Below, in pieces: positions 35,391 through 44,352 of a stretch of DNA of 44,352 nucleotides. Source of the stretch: Herpetosiphonaceae bacterium. GTDB taxonomy: Bacteria; Chloroflexota; Chloroflexia; Chloroflexales; Kallotenuaceae. The stretch spans positions 1 to 44,352 of the forward strand of contig DASUTC010000312.1 of assembly GCA_036374795.1 (NCBI GenBank), in the 5' to 3' direction. The position numbers were made by a program, and so were the translations under genes. The notes beneath the pieces are model-generated. The model had not been told where the DNA came from, ran no database searches, and was given only the letters and a program-made list of their open reading frames with translations. Within the stretch, counting starts at the first letter, position 1. Every line of letters begins with the position of its first letter.

Positions 35391-35708
35391 AAGCGGTTTC
35401 TCACGGGCAGCGACCTGCTAACTGTGGTGGATTTCAAATGCTCCGCTGCGGCTGGTTTCCGGGTCAGCTAGCGGACGCGGCATTTTCTCGCCTGGAACTC
35501 GATTACTTGAAATGCGACCTCCTGCCGCTACCTCGCGGCCAGTGCCGTCAACTCATCGTGGAGCGGCAGGGGAGGCCGTTCATCATTATTATGATCGGGG
35601 CATTGTTTGAGGAATATTGATTATCGGTACAACTTCCTCGGAGGCGTTGCATCAATCGCGCTGCATGGCTTCTCGAACAATCGGGGCGGGCCCATGCTCT
35701 TTTTCCGA

Positions 35709-35737
35709 TTGCTATCCCACCATTTCTAGCGTATGAT
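35709..35737 (+). promoter_or_regulatory. Promoter of the sugar operon (TTGCTA-17-TATGAT)
   Basis: TTGCTA (35709-35714) and TATGAT (35732-35737) are separated by exactly 17 bp, a sigma-70-like arrangement. The expected transcription start falls in the operator immediately downstream. Confidence 0.65.
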
Positions 35738-35741
35738 ATGA

Positions 35742-35753
35742 GAAAGCGCTTTC
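35742..35753. promoter_or_regulatory. LacI-family operator GAAAGCGCTTTC
   Basis: This perfect 12-bp palindrome with central CG is the typical operator shape of the LacI/GalR family. It begins 5 bp after the -10 box, so repressor binding would block initiation. It lies just upstream of the repressor's own start, which points to autorepression of the whole operon. Confidence 0.75.
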
Positions 35754-35767
35754 GTAAGGTTTTCGCT

Positions 35768-36820
35768 ATGCCATCGTTAACCGAGATTGCAAAACGCCTG
35801 AATGTTTCGGCATCCTCGGTTTCACGTGCGCTAAACGGGCAGCCGGGACTCAGCGATACCACACGATCACGGATCCTGGCGGAAGTCGAGCGACTCAACT
35901 TCGTACCGCACGGATCGGCTCGTGCTCTGGCCTCGACCCGCGCCGAAAACATTGGCTTTACGGTTTATCACCAGCCGAGCCTGCTTGCCGACGACCCGTT
36001 TTACAGCCGCATCCTGCTTGGTGTCGAGCAGGAGGTTCGACAGCGGAAGTTCCACCTGCTGCTTACCGCGCTGGAAGACGATCAGGTAGCGCGACCAAGG
36101 CAATGGAGCGTTGTTCATGGCAAGCGCGTTGACGGCCTCGTTCTGGCTGGTCCATTTATCCCACCGCGCTTCATTCTTGCCATCCACACCCAGGGCACGC
36201 CGCTCGTGCTGGTGGATAACGCGATCGTCGGCGCGTCGATCGACGTCGTGCTTGGCGACGACCAGGGTGGTGCCTATGGTATCGCCGAGCATATCCTCAG
36301 CCACGGTCATCGCCGAATCGTGATCCTCTCCGGTCCTGAGAGCTGGATCACTAACCGTGAGCGCTGCGCCGGTTTCATCAAAGCGCTGAGCGAGCAGCAG
36401 GTGACACCGCTCGCGATCCTGCATGCGGCGACGACAACCTATCAGACAGGGCACGAGCTTATGCGCGCGGCGCTCAGCGCGCAACCCACTGCAGTGCTCG
36501 CGATCAACGATGCCATGGCGATGGGGGCGATCGACGCTGCGCGCGAGGCTGGATTGAGCGTTCCTGACGCTCTCGTCGTGACCGGCTTTGACGATGTCGA
36601 GTCCGCCGAACGATTCCATGTGCCGCTGACGACCGTTCACATCCCCAAGCAGCGCCTCGGCCAGATCGCCGCGCGGCGCTTATTCGAGCGGATTGAGGAT
36701 CGGGATGGTCCGCAGCAGCGCACGCTGGTTGCGACCACGCTGGTAATTCGCCGATCCTGCGGCTGCGACGTGTCGGCAGAAAGGAGGTCTAACGCCGCGC
36801 GCAGCCAGAGCCGAAGATAA
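35768..36820 (+). CDS. LacI-family transcriptional repressor
   Basis: This 350-residue protein has an N-terminal helix-turn-helix (PSLTEIAKRLNVSASSVSRALNG, residues 2-24 region, with the hallmark VSRALNG) and a hinge helix (ARALAS). The periplasmic-binding-protein-like sensor domain includes VDGLVLAGP, HGHRRIVILSG and VTGFDDVESAERF, and it ends with CGC. ATG 35768 is chosen over ATG 35738 because TAAGG (35755-35759) lies 8 nt upstream and the earlier ATG would place the operator inside the coding sequence. It heads the sugar operon, 36 bp before the binding-protein gene. It probably senses the imported oligosaccharide or its breakdown product and represses its own operon through the palindrome at 35742-35753. 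The effector is unknown. Confidence 0.95.
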   Translation: MPSLTEIAKRLNVSASSVSRALNGQPGLSDTTRSRILAEVERLNFVPHGSARALASTRAENIGFTVYHQPSLLADDPFYSRILLGVEQEVRQRKFHLLLTALEDDQVARPRQWSVVHGKRVDGLVLAGPFIPPRFILAIHTQGTPLVLVDNAIVGASIDVVLGDDQGGAYGIAEHILSHGHRRIVILSGPESWITNRERCAGFIKALSEQQVTPLAILHAATTTYQTGHELMRAALSAQPTAVLAINDAMAMGAIDAAREAGLSVPDALVVTGFDDVESAERFHVPLTTVHIPKQRLGQIAARRLFERIEDRDGPQQRTLVATTLVIRRSCGCDVSAERRSNAARSQSRR

Positions 36821-36856
36821 GATGGTGCAACAACCGTTCAATCGAGAAGGATCTGT

Positions 36857-38206
<1,350 letters not shown>

Positions 38207-38231
38207 GAGTCACCTTCAGAAGCGTATGCCG

Positions 38232-38262
38232 CGACCCGCGCTCTTGCGAGGAGCGCGGGTCG
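38232..38262 (+). promoter_or_regulatory. Strong intercistronic stem-loop after the binding-protein gene
   Basis: CGACCCGCGCTC (38232-38243) and GAGCGCGGGTCG (38251-38262) form a perfect 12-bp GC-rich stem with a 7-nt loop. There is no following U-run, so it is more likely an mRNA 3'-stabilising or attenuating hairpin than a full terminator. This is the usual place where binding-protein transcripts are kept more abundant than permease transcripts. Confidence 0.75.
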
Positions 38263-38301
38263 GCGAGCACCGCAGTGGTTCAACCAGAGAAGGAGCATGC
38301 G

Positions 38302-39294
38302 ATGACGCAACTCTACATACGGACCCTGGTCGACTATCTTCTTGCGGGAATCGGCATCGTCGCGGTGATGTTCGCCGTCTACTATCTGCTGCCACGGCTC
38401 GGAGCGAAGAAGGAGACGGCGGCGGGCGTCGCGCTGATTATGCCGTGGCTGCTCGGATTCTTGCTCTGGACGCTGTATCCGATCGGCGCATCGCTCTATT
38501 ACAGCTTCACCGATTTCAACGGCCTGCAAACGCCGGAGTGGGTCGGCCTCGACAACTACCGCCGTCTGCTTCAGCCGTCGTCGTTCTTCTGGCCGTCGCT
38601 TCGGCTCACAATGCTCTATGGCGTGCTGAGTCTGCCGTTTGGCCTGGCGCTCTCGCTGGCGATTGCCATGCTTCTGGCGCGGGACGTCAAAGGCATCGGC
38701 TTCTGGCGCACTATGTTCTACCTCCCGGCAGTCATCCCGTCGGTGGCGACATTTATCCTCTGGCTCTGGCTGCTCTCGACCAATGGCCTCTTCAATCAGA
38801 TCTTCAGCCCGCTCTACCGTCTGATCGGCATCGGGAATCCAAGCTGGTTTACCGATCCGCGCTTCGCGCTTCCGGGCCTGCTGATCATGAGCATCTGGGG
38901 CGCGTTCGGGGCCAATACGGTGATCTTGCTTGCCGGGCTCAAGAACATTCCCAAGCATCTGTACGAGGCCGCAGACATCGACGGCGCGGGCGCGTGGGCC
39001 AAGTTCTGGAACGTCACGCTGCCGATGGTCAGCCCGTCCCTGTTCTACACGCTGGTGCTGGGCGTGATCGCCGCCGTTAAAATTCTGGATGTTGGGCTGT
39101 TTGTCCGGTTGCCGCGCGAGTCCGGCACCTTTCTCGGCGTGCTCGTGTACCAATATGCCTTCGGCACCCGCTCGCTGATGGGCTATGCCTCCGCGCTGAG
39201 CTGGCTCATGCTGCTGATCATCGCCGTTCTCACCGCGATTGTCTTTCGTACCTCCGCGCTGTGGGTGTTCTATGAAGGCGAGAAGCGAGGCTAA
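38302..39294 (+). CDS. Sugar ABC transporter permease, MalF/UgpA type
   Basis: This 330-residue inner-membrane permease has about seven hydrophobic segments. The BPD_transp_1 EAA loop is IPKHLYEAADIDGAGAWAKF and following residues, where it contacts the ATPase. The start is ATG 38302, with AAGGAG (38290-38295) 6 nt upstream; an in-frame ATG at 38275 lacks such a site and would precede it. It pairs with the permease gene starting 2 bp after its stop. An extra N-terminal segment (VDYLLAGIGIVAVMFAVYYLL) precedes the first conserved helix. No ATPase gene is present in the operon, so the transporter presumably shares an ATPase encoded elsewhere, as many CUT1 sugar systems do. Confidence 0.95.
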   Translation: MTQLYIRTLVDYLLAGIGIVAVMFAVYYLLPRLGAKKETAAGVALIMPWLLGFLLWTLYPIGASLYYSFTDFNGLQTPEWVGLDNYRRLLQPSSFFWPSLRLTMLYGVLSLPFGLALSLAIAMLLARDVKGIGFWRTMFYLPAVIPSVATFILWLWLLSTNGLFNQIFSPLYRLIGIGNPSWFTDPRFALPGLLIMSIWGAFGANTVILLAGLKNIPKHLYEAADIDGAGAWAKFWNVTLPMVSPSLFYTLVLGVIAAVKILDVGLFVRLPRESGTFLGVLVYQYAFGTRSLMGYASALSWLMLLIIAVLTAIVFRTSALWVFYEGEKRG

Positions 39295-39296
39295 TC

Positions 39297-40196
39297 ATGG
39301 CTGTAACAACCGCTCCACGAGCTGAGAGTCGGCCAGCCCAGGCGAGAGCGCGGCGAAACATGGTTGGAACGATCCTGACCTATGTCGGGCTGCTCATCGG
39401 ACTGTTGTTCGTGGTGATCCCGCTCTACTGGATGATCGCGACATCGCTCAAGACGAGCAGCGCCTTGTTTCTGCTGCCGCCGCAGATTATCCCAGAGCCG
39501 ATACGCTGGCAGAACTACGTCGAGGTCTGGCAGCTTGTCCCGCTGGCACGCTACTTCGCCAACAGCATCTTTATCACCATGCTGGCGATGTTCGGCGAGA
39601 TCCTGACTTGCTCGCTTGTAGCCTACGGCTTTGCACGGTTCAACTTTCCGGGCCGCACCATCCTCTTCGGCATCATGCTGGGCACGATGATGCTGCCGGG
39701 CGTGATTACGCTGATTCCGTCGTTCATCATCTGGGCGCGCGTGCTCGATCGCTACGACACGTTTTCGCCGCTCACGGTCGGCGCACTCTTCGCCTGGGGG
39801 CCGTCGTACATCTTCCTGCTGCGTCAGTTCTTTCTCACGATCCCTCGTGAGATCGAGGATGCGGCGACTATCGACGGCGCGAATCTGATGCAGACCTTCT
39901 TCCAGGTGATGCTGCCGCTGGTCAAGCCTGCCCTGCTGGCGGTCGCGGTGCTGAGCTTCAACGGCAACTGGAATAATTTCTTTAGCCAGTTGATCTATCT
40001 GAGCACGCCCGAAAAATTCGGCCTGCCGCTTGGCCTGTACCAGTTCAACTCGGCGCTCTCCGGCGGCGGCGAAGCGCCCAAATGGAACATGATGATGGCG
40101 ATGACGGTGCTGATGACGATCCCGATCGTGCTGCTGTATGTGCGCGCCCAGAAATATTTTATCGAGGGCATCACCGTTGGCGCGGTCAAAGGCTAG
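39297..40196 (+). CDS. Sugar ABC transporter permease, MalG type
   Basis: This 299-residue inner-membrane protein has six predicted helices, beginning with ILTYVGLLIGLLFVVIPLYWMIATSLK, a typical MalG/CUT1 start. The EAA loop (IPREIEDAATIDGANLMQTFF) and the downstream LPLVKPALLAVAVLSF are conserved. ATG 39297 follows the previous stop by 2 bp, with AGG in the preceding gene's end as the ribosome site. Together with the 38302 gene it forms the channel of the importer. The C-terminal sequence EGITVGAVKG is the classic MalG ending. Confidence 0.96.
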   Translation: MAVTTAPRAESRPAQARARRNMVGTILTYVGLLIGLLFVVIPLYWMIATSLKTSSALFLLPPQIIPEPIRWQNYVEVWQLVPLARYFANSIFITMLAMFGEILTCSLVAYGFARFNFPGRTILFGIMLGTMMLPGVITLIPSFIIWARVLDRYDTFSPLTVGALFAWGPSYIFLLRQFFLTIPREIEDAATIDGANLMQTFFQVMLPLVKPALLAVAVLSFNGNWNNFFSQLIYLSTPEKFGLPLGLYQFNSALSGGGEAPKWNMMMAMTVLMTIPIVLLYVRAQKYFIEGITVGAVKG

Positions 40197-40227
40197 GTGT
40201 TTGAAAGCCGTATCAAGGAGTACACTG

Positions 40228-41316
40228 GTGAGCGAGACGACCAATCCGCCGTTCCAGATGGAGCGCCTGGGTATGATCATGGAAGGCGATCCTTCCAACC
40301 CCGATGAGGCGCTGGGCGTGCTTAACCCCGGCTGCTGTCGCGATCGAAACGGCGACCTGCTCCTGTTTCCGCGCATCGTCGCGGCTGGCAACTACTCCCG
40401 AATCGGCATCGCCCGCGTCGTGTGCGACGCGGACGGAACGCCGGTCGGCGTCGAGCGGCAGGGCTATGCGCTGGAGCCCGAAACCGGCTACGAGCGGAAT
40501 GCACACACGGCGGGCGTCGAAGATCCGCGCGTTACGTTCGTTCCGGCGATCGACTCCTACGTCATGGCATATGCAGCGTACGGGCCGCTCGGCCCGCGCG
40601 TGGCGCTGGCTATCTCCAAGGATGCCTATGCCTGGCAGCGGCTTGGACTGGCGAAGTTCGCGCACGCGGCGGAGTACCGCACCGACTTCGATCTTTATGT
40701 CAACAAGGACGCATACCTTTTCCCCGATCCCGTGCACGATCCCCAGGGTCGGCCCGCGCTCGCCATGATTCATCGCCCGGACTACAACGTCAACTGGTGG
40801 CGCGAGGGTGGCTTTCATGTACAGCCGTCCGGCATCGCGGAAACTCGCCCGTCGATGTGGATCTCATACGTGCCGCTCGACGTCGTGCAGACCGATCCGC
40901 GCAATCTGTGTTTCTGGCACGATCACCAGCTCCTTGCAACACCGAGGTACGCCTGGGAATCGCTCAAGATTGGCGGCGGCACACCGCCGGTGCTCACGCC
41001 CCTTGGTTGGATCACCATCATTCACGGGGTGGACGGCCAGATGATGGCTGGCGTTGATCACCAGCCGCGCGTGCGGTATACCGCCGGCGTGCTGGTTCTC
41101 GATCGCGACGATCCGCGCAACGTACGCTACCGCTCATCGACTCCGATCCTCGCGCCCGACACTGCCGAAGAGCAGCGCGGCGTCGTCGATAACGTTGTCT
41201 TTCCAACAGCAGTTGACCTGCGCGCAAACGGTCAGATCGATGTGTTCTATGGCATGGCCGACGCGCGGATTGGTGTTGCCAGGCTGCATGTGCCCGCGGC
41301 GCTGCCGCAGGCGTAG
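40228..41316 (+). CDS. GH130-family mannoside phosphorylase/hydrolase
   Basis: This is a 362-residue cytoplasmic enzyme. The start is GTG 40228, with AAGGAG (40215-40220) 7 nt upstream; longer readings overlap the permease. GLYCOSIDE-family-130 features are LGVLNPG near the N-terminus and GVEDPRVTF, whose D99 is in the position of the catalytic Asp of GH130 enzymes, within a five-bladed propeller pattern (HRPDYN, TPLGWITIIHGVDG, VVFPTAVDL, YGMADARIGVARL). GH130 members phosphorolyse or hydrolyse beta-mannosides such as Man-beta-1,4-GlcNAc, Man-beta-1,4-Glc or beta-1,2-mannobiose. As the last gene of the operon it probably breaks down the imported sugar. Which linkage it uses, and whether it is a phosphorylase or a hydrolase, cannot be read here. 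Confidence 0.88.
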   Translation: MSETTNPPFQMERLGMIMEGDPSNPDEALGVLNPGCCRDRNGDLLLFPRIVAAGNYSRIGIARVVCDADGTPVGVERQGYALEPETGYERNAHTAGVEDPRVTFVPAIDSYVMAYAAYGPLGPRVALAISKDAYAWQRLGLAKFAHAAEYRTDFDLYVNKDAYLFPDPVHDPQGRPALAMIHRPDYNVNWWREGGFHVQPSGIAETRPSMWISYVPLDVVQTDPRNLCFWHDHQLLATPRYAWESLKIGGGTPPVLTPLGWITIIHGVDGQMMAGVDHQPRVRYTAGVLVLDRDDPRNVRYRSSTPILAPDTAEEQRGVVDNVVFPTAVDLRANGQIDVFYGMADARIGVARLHVPAALPQA

Positions 41317-41407
41317 CATCTACCACGGCACGCGCTCAACGTATGCACCAGCCAGCGGCGCTCCCGTAGGCGCTGACATCTCACCGGCTGATCGACCGAC
41401 CGAACAA

Positions 41408-42898
41408 TCACGGGGCAGGCTCATAGCCGGGCCGATCGTCGAAGAGCTGTACCCAGCGCCCATCGAAGCCGCCGTTGGCTGCGGTATACCAGGCACTGGA
41501 GAGCCACATGCCCTCTTCGCGTGTGTCAGCATCATTAATGACGCCTGAATGCACGAAGAAATCGTGTTGCCACCAGAAGGCGTTATGGGAGTTGTAGTAG
41601 CCGCTGGCCGCCCCTCGGCTGCGTCCGTAGCTGTCAAGACCCTGCCCCTCATACCCTTTGAAGTCGTCCGATCCCGAAGGAAATTCCGGGTTAAGCTCGG
41701 CTGAGTAGGCCCCGTAGAGCCAGTCTTTATCAAGCACGCCCTCGCGCCCATCGGTCAGGTCAGACTTACCGATGTCCCGCGATTTGGTGTAAAAGCGTTG
41801 CAGCCCCGTGCTGACTTCAGCCTGTCCCGCCTCATTCAGAATTGGGCTTTCCAGGTACACGTCTTCCAGATCGCTCGACAGCCAATGAATGTACCAGGGA
41901 TTGTTCTGCCAGTGGGTCGGGAAAATATCGGCGAGATCCTGAAGCTCATAGGTCAGGCGTTTTACCTGATACCAGCGCACGGTGTTGCCATTATCGACAC
42001 GGCTGGCAAGCGTGCTGGCGTTGGAGTAGCTCAAGGATCGCGCGCCCCAAGTGCTGACCGCCGCCGCCGATCCTTCCGGCACGAATACGTAATGGACATT
42101 CCGCTTGTCATCCTTATTGGTAATGTTCACCTCCGCCTGGGCGGTAGCGGTATTCACCTGGCTGGCAATCCAGCTATAAGGATTGGTGACAAAGCGGATC
42201 TCATGAGCATGTGGCTGCGACCAATCATCGACATTGCTTTCGTCGGCCTGCCACAGCAGCACATGCTTGCCGGTCGCCGTCTGCATAAAATTCAGGGCCG
42301 AATCGTAGGAGCGGCGCATGTGGTGTTCCTTGTGGAGCGTGACCGTGACATGATTCACATACTCGCCGCCACCACCGGGCGTGCCGCTGATCCCATGCAC
42401 CACGATTTCCACTCGTTCCCAGTCGTGGATCTCGCTGCCGTCCTTATCGGCAGCGTTGTAGACGTGATAGAGCAGCACCAGCGATTTGCTGCCGCCGTTC
42501 ATGTATTCGATCAGGCTGGTGTAGAGCGTCGGACGAATGCGCCAGTGGCTGTAGCTGCCTGATCCGCTGCCTGATGCGGCGACATACTGATTGATGGTGC
42601 GCCAATTCACGCGATTATTGGAAAAATCGCCGTCCTGATCAAAGTCAAAGTTGGTCAGCCAGTCGCGGCCCGCTTTGCCGTCATTTTCATCGCCGCGCTT
42701 GAGGATCACCGGCGCGTAGTACTGCAAGTACGCCTGGCGCTGCGCGGTCGTCAGACTCCAGGCCTGGGCCTCCGCGTGACGTGCTCCAAAATCCGTCCCA
42801 AGGACGCTCGACATGAGTACAACGAGCGCTGTTATCGCAACCATCCGTGTCCGAGATGTCAGCAAAGTCCTCGTCGGTGAGTATCGTAGGTGCAACAT
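41408..42898 (-). CDS. Secreted protein of uncertain function, with HDWE motif
   Basis: This 496-residue exported protein starts at ATG 42898, with GGGGAG (42911-42906) 7 nt upstream. Residues 1-45 look like a long signal peptide (hydrophobic MVAITALVVLMSSVLG, then AEAQA as cleavage region). The mature part begins with YLQYYAPVILKR and an EF-hand-like acidic loop, DFDQDGDF. Further on are SEIHDWERVEIVVHG and HMRRSYDSALNF, then aromatic- and Asn/Ser-rich stretches. The HDWE motif and its setting recall the NPP1/Vps62-type beta-sandwich proteins (GHRHDWE in necrosis-inducing proteins), but similarity is too weak for a functional call. It is convergent with the GH130 gene and lies 134 bp downstream of the NRPS-thioesterase stop, with its own Shine-Dalgarno. 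Confidence 0.8.
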   Translation of the reverse strand: MLHLRYSPTRTLLTSRTRMVAITALVVLMSSVLGTDFGARHAEAQAWSLTTAQRQAYLQYYAPVILKRGDENDGKAGRDWLTNFDFDQDGDFSNNRVNWRTINQYVAASGSGSGSYSHWRIRPTLYTSLIEYMNGGSKSLVLLYHVYNAADKDGSEIHDWERVEIVVHGISGTPGGGGEYVNHVTVTLHKEHHMRRSYDSALNFMQTATGKHVLLWQADESNVDDWSQPHAHEIRFVTNPYSWIASQVNTATAQAEVNITNKDDKRNVHYVFVPEGSAAAVSTWGARSLSYSNASTLASRVDNGNTVRWYQVKRLTYELQDLADIFPTHWQNNPWYIHWLSSDLEDVYLESPILNEAGQAEVSTGLQRFYTKSRDIGKSDLTDGREGVLDKDWLYGAYSAELNPEFPSGSDDFKGYEGQGLDSYGRSRGAASGYYNSHNAFWWQHDFFVHSGVINDADTREEGMWLSSAWYTAANGGFDGRWVQLFDDRPGYEPAP

Positions 42899-43032
42899 CG
42901 TGATTCTCCCCAATAGATGATTCGATCATGGTGGTTGGCATCGCTGCCGATGGGCCGCTCCCCACCTTCGACGCGACAGCCCAACCGCTGGAACTCCTCG
43001 ATCACAAGCGCCCGCGCGCCTCACGGGATGAG
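42899..43032 (-). other. Spacer between thioesterase-NRPS stop and secreted-protein gene
   Basis: This 134 bp holds the Shine-Dalgarno of the secreted-protein gene. I see no clear terminator hairpin and no convincing promoter. Confidence 0.5.
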
Positions 43033-44352
43033 CTAGGCCGCGACAAGCAGCGTGCCGAGCCAGTCTGCAACCGCCTGCACATGGGGCGACCGCAGCAGCG
43101 TGTAGTGCGTTCCGGGCACCACCCGATCCTGCACCACGGTCGCGAGCGCGCGCCACGCGCCCGCCAGATCCCGGCGCTGCGCCGTGACCTCCGCCACCAG
43201 CAGCGCCACCGGCAGGGGCGCGGGCGCTGCCGGGTAGGCCGCCAGCATGGACAGGTTGGCGGAGAAGACCGCAGCGAGCCGCTTGAGCCGATCGAGATCC
43301 ATGCCGGGCAGCAGCGCCTCCTGCCGCTGCGCCTGTGCCAGCACATACGCCAGCCGCTCATCCGCCGCGAGCGGCGCGAGATCCGTCACCGTGATCCCCA
43401 GCGATGTGCCGAGCATACCGCCGAGATCCTGAAGGAACGCATGCAGCATCGCCGTATCATCGGGGAGCGGCACCTCAGGCATGGGCGGCGCGCTGTCGAT
43501 CAGCGCGAGCAGCTCGATCGTCTCGCCCTGCCGCTGGAACTGGCTGGCGATTGCAAACGCCACCACGCCGCCAAACGACCAGCCGCCGAGTCGGTATGGG
43601 CCGCCGGGCTGCACGCTGCGGATCGCGGCGAGATACTCTTCAGCCAGCGCCGCCACCGAGCGATGTGGCGTTTGGCCGTGCTCGACGCCGCGTGCCTGAA
43701 GGCCATAGACCGGCTGATCCGGCCCCATCTGCCGCGCCAGATCCGCGTAGCAGAGCACGGTCCCGCCGATCGGATGGATCAGAAAGAGCGGACGCCGACG
43801 GCCCTGCGCCTGGAGCGCCACCAGCGGCGACCACGTATCCGCCACGCGCTGCTGGCGCAGGTGGGCGGCAAGTTGCGCGATCGTGGGGGCTTGCAGCAAC
43901 GTTGTGAGCGGCGGCGACCAGCCAAGGCGCTGCTGAATCTGGGCCATCATCCGCACGGCGAGCAGCGAGTGGCCGCCGAGTGCGAAGAAGTTCGCGTGGA
44001 TGTCGACGACGGGCGTATGCAGCAGATCGGCCCAGATCTGCGCCAGCCAGCGCTCTGCGTGATCACGAGGAGCGACCAGAGGCTCCCGCGCGCCATCCGA
44101 AGCATGTGGCTGCGGCAGCGCGGTGTGATCGAGCTTGCCGTTGGGCGTGAGCGGCCACGCATCCAGCAGTACAAACGCGCTCGGCACCATGTAGTCGGGC
44201 AGGCGCTGCCCCAGGAATGCACGGAGTTCGGAGTGGAGGCCCTCACCACACCCAGAGGGCACCCGCCCCCGCTCCCATTGCATAGGAGCGGGGGAGCACC
44301 GTGTTTGCTTGCTCTCGTGGTCCGCTTTTTTGTTCCGTTGTTCTGTTGTTCT
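43033..44352 (-). CDS. NRPS C-terminal part: A-domain tail, PCP, type I thioesterase (5' end outside window)
   Basis: This is the last 439 residues of an NRPS that enters from the right edge. The frame stays open to 44352, reading EQRNKK and related hinge residues, so the in-frame ATG at 44283 is not a start. Order: A8-A10 hinge with repeat tract, A10 (YMVPSAFVLLDAWPLTPNGKLD), PCP (LGGHSLLAVRMM) and thioesterase. The thioesterase has GWSFGG (nucleophile Ser, about 43575), ALIDSAPP (Asp) and VPGTHYTLL (His), a complete alpha/beta-hydrolase triad. It releases the finished peptide by hydrolysis or macrocyclisation, so this protein is the terminal module of a pathway. It is oriented like the main NRPS operon but separated from it by the sugar operon. 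Confidence 0.94.
   Translation of the reverse strand, partial: RTTEQRNKKADHESKQTRCSPAPMQWERGRVPSGCGEGLHSELRAFLGQRLPDYMVPSAFVLLDAWPLTPNGKLDHTALPQPHASDGAREPLVAPRDHAERWLAQIWADLLHTPVVDIHANFFALGGHSLLAVRMMAQIQQRLGWSPPLTTLLQAPTIAQLAAHLRQQRVADTWSPLVALQAQGRRRPLFLIHPIGGTVLCYADLARQMGPDQPVYGLQARGVEHGQTPHRSVAALAEEYLAAIRSVQPGGPYRLGGWSFGGVVAFAIASQFQRQGETIELLALIDSAPPMPEVPLPDDTAMLHAFLQDLGGMLGTSLGITVTDLAPLAADERLAYVLAQAQRQEALLPGMDLDRLKRLAAVFSANLSMLAAYPAAPAPLPVALLVAEVTAQRRDLAGAWRALATVVQDRVVPGTHYTLLRSPHVQAVADWLGTLLVAA
44230..44352. repeat. A-domain hinge repeat tract, thioesterase-containing NRPS (runs off edge)
   Basis: The palindromic element (44248-44267) is followed by a GC hairpin (CCCCCGCTCCCAT / ATAGGAGCGGGGG, about 44266-44295) and the GTTCCGTTGTTCTG repeat ending at the window edge. 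Confidence 0.8.

Larger units (their letters stand above)
35033..35737. other. 705 bp intergenic region between the NRPS and sugar operons
   Basis: The two operons are divergent here. The region is more AT-rich than its surroundings, especially 35270-35370. Short open frames inside it have no recognisable domain and no good Shine-Dalgarno, so I call none. It contains a palindrome copy at 35372-35390, a TATAAT on the minus strand (35353-35348) without a convincing -35, a small AT hairpin at 35582-35595, and the lacI-family promoter at its right end. The NRPS promoter must lie here but I cannot fix it. Confidence 0.6.

Noticed and set aside
41317-41407. Terminator between the convergent GH130 and secreted-protein genes
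   Set aside because: I could not find a stem-loop with a convincing stem in the 91 bp, so I do not annotate one.
43033-44283. Independent small PCP-thioesterase gene starting at ATG 44283
   Set aside because: The frame stays open to the window edge and the upstream codons continue the A-domain hinge seen in sister genes, so this is the tail of a larger NRPS.

Overview
The window is a GC-rich piece of bacterial chromosome dominated by a nonribosomal peptide / polyketide assembly line on the minus strand. I see no phylogenetic marker gene. TubC-type docking domains, giant modular enzymes, heptamer-type short repeats and a sugar ABC operon without its own ATPase would fit a filamentous Chloroflexota bacterium (Herpetosiphon-like), with cyanobacteria or myxobacteria as alternatives. 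This placement is a low-confidence inference.

Region 1 (1-35032, minus strand) is a seven-gene set transcribed leftwards: Cy-PCP-Ox (35032-32330); TubC-C-A(Ser)-PCP-E-C-A-PCP-KS-AT(malonyl)-ACP (32333-21138); C-A(Ser)-NMT-PCP-C* (21119-15087); C-A-PCP (15000-11587); a TauD/SyrP-like Fe(II)/2-oxoglutarate oxygenase (11493-10444); C*-A-FkbM methyltransferase-PCP (10425-6325); and C-A(Lys2-like)-PCP-Cy-A(Cys), which runs off the left edge (6328-1). C* marks a degenerate condensation motif. Gaps within the set are at most 93 bp and two junctions are ATGA overlaps, so it looks like one operon. Hand-extracted specificity codes give Ser (then epimerised to D-Ser), an unassigned residue, a malonate unit left at the beta-keto level, N-methyl-Ser, an unassigned residue, a residue that may be beta-hydroxylated and O-methylated, an acidic (aminoadipate-like) residue, and Cys cyclised to thiazoline and perhaps oxidised to thiazole. 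No in-window module is clearly a loading module, and no thioesterase lies in this operon.

Region 2 (35033-35737) is a 705 bp intergenic region between the NRPS operon and a rightward sugar operon. It holds a good promoter and a perfect LacI-type operator for the rightward operon.

Region 3 (35768-41316, plus strand) is a compact carbohydrate operon: LacI-family repressor, lipoprotein solute-binding protein, two MalF/MalG-type permeases and a GH130-family mannoside phosphorylase/hydrolase. A strong stem-loop separates the binding protein from the permeases.

Region 4 (41408-44352, minus strand) holds a secreted protein of uncertain function and the 3' end of another NRPS gene (A-domain tail, PCP, type I thioesterase) entering from the right edge. 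It may be the release module of the same pathway, separated by the sugar operon.

Two unusual sequence families overlay the NRPS genes. Degenerate 7-8 bp tandem repeats (GTTCTTT/GAGTTTC-like) sit in frame at the same A-domain hinge in seven A domains, and also occur as a non-coding array before the oxygenase gene. A small palindromic element (core GCCCAGAGGGCACCCG) recurs about a dozen times, mostly in frame in surface loops or hinges of NRPS domains. I regard these, with the unusual enzymology of the cluster, as the most novel content.
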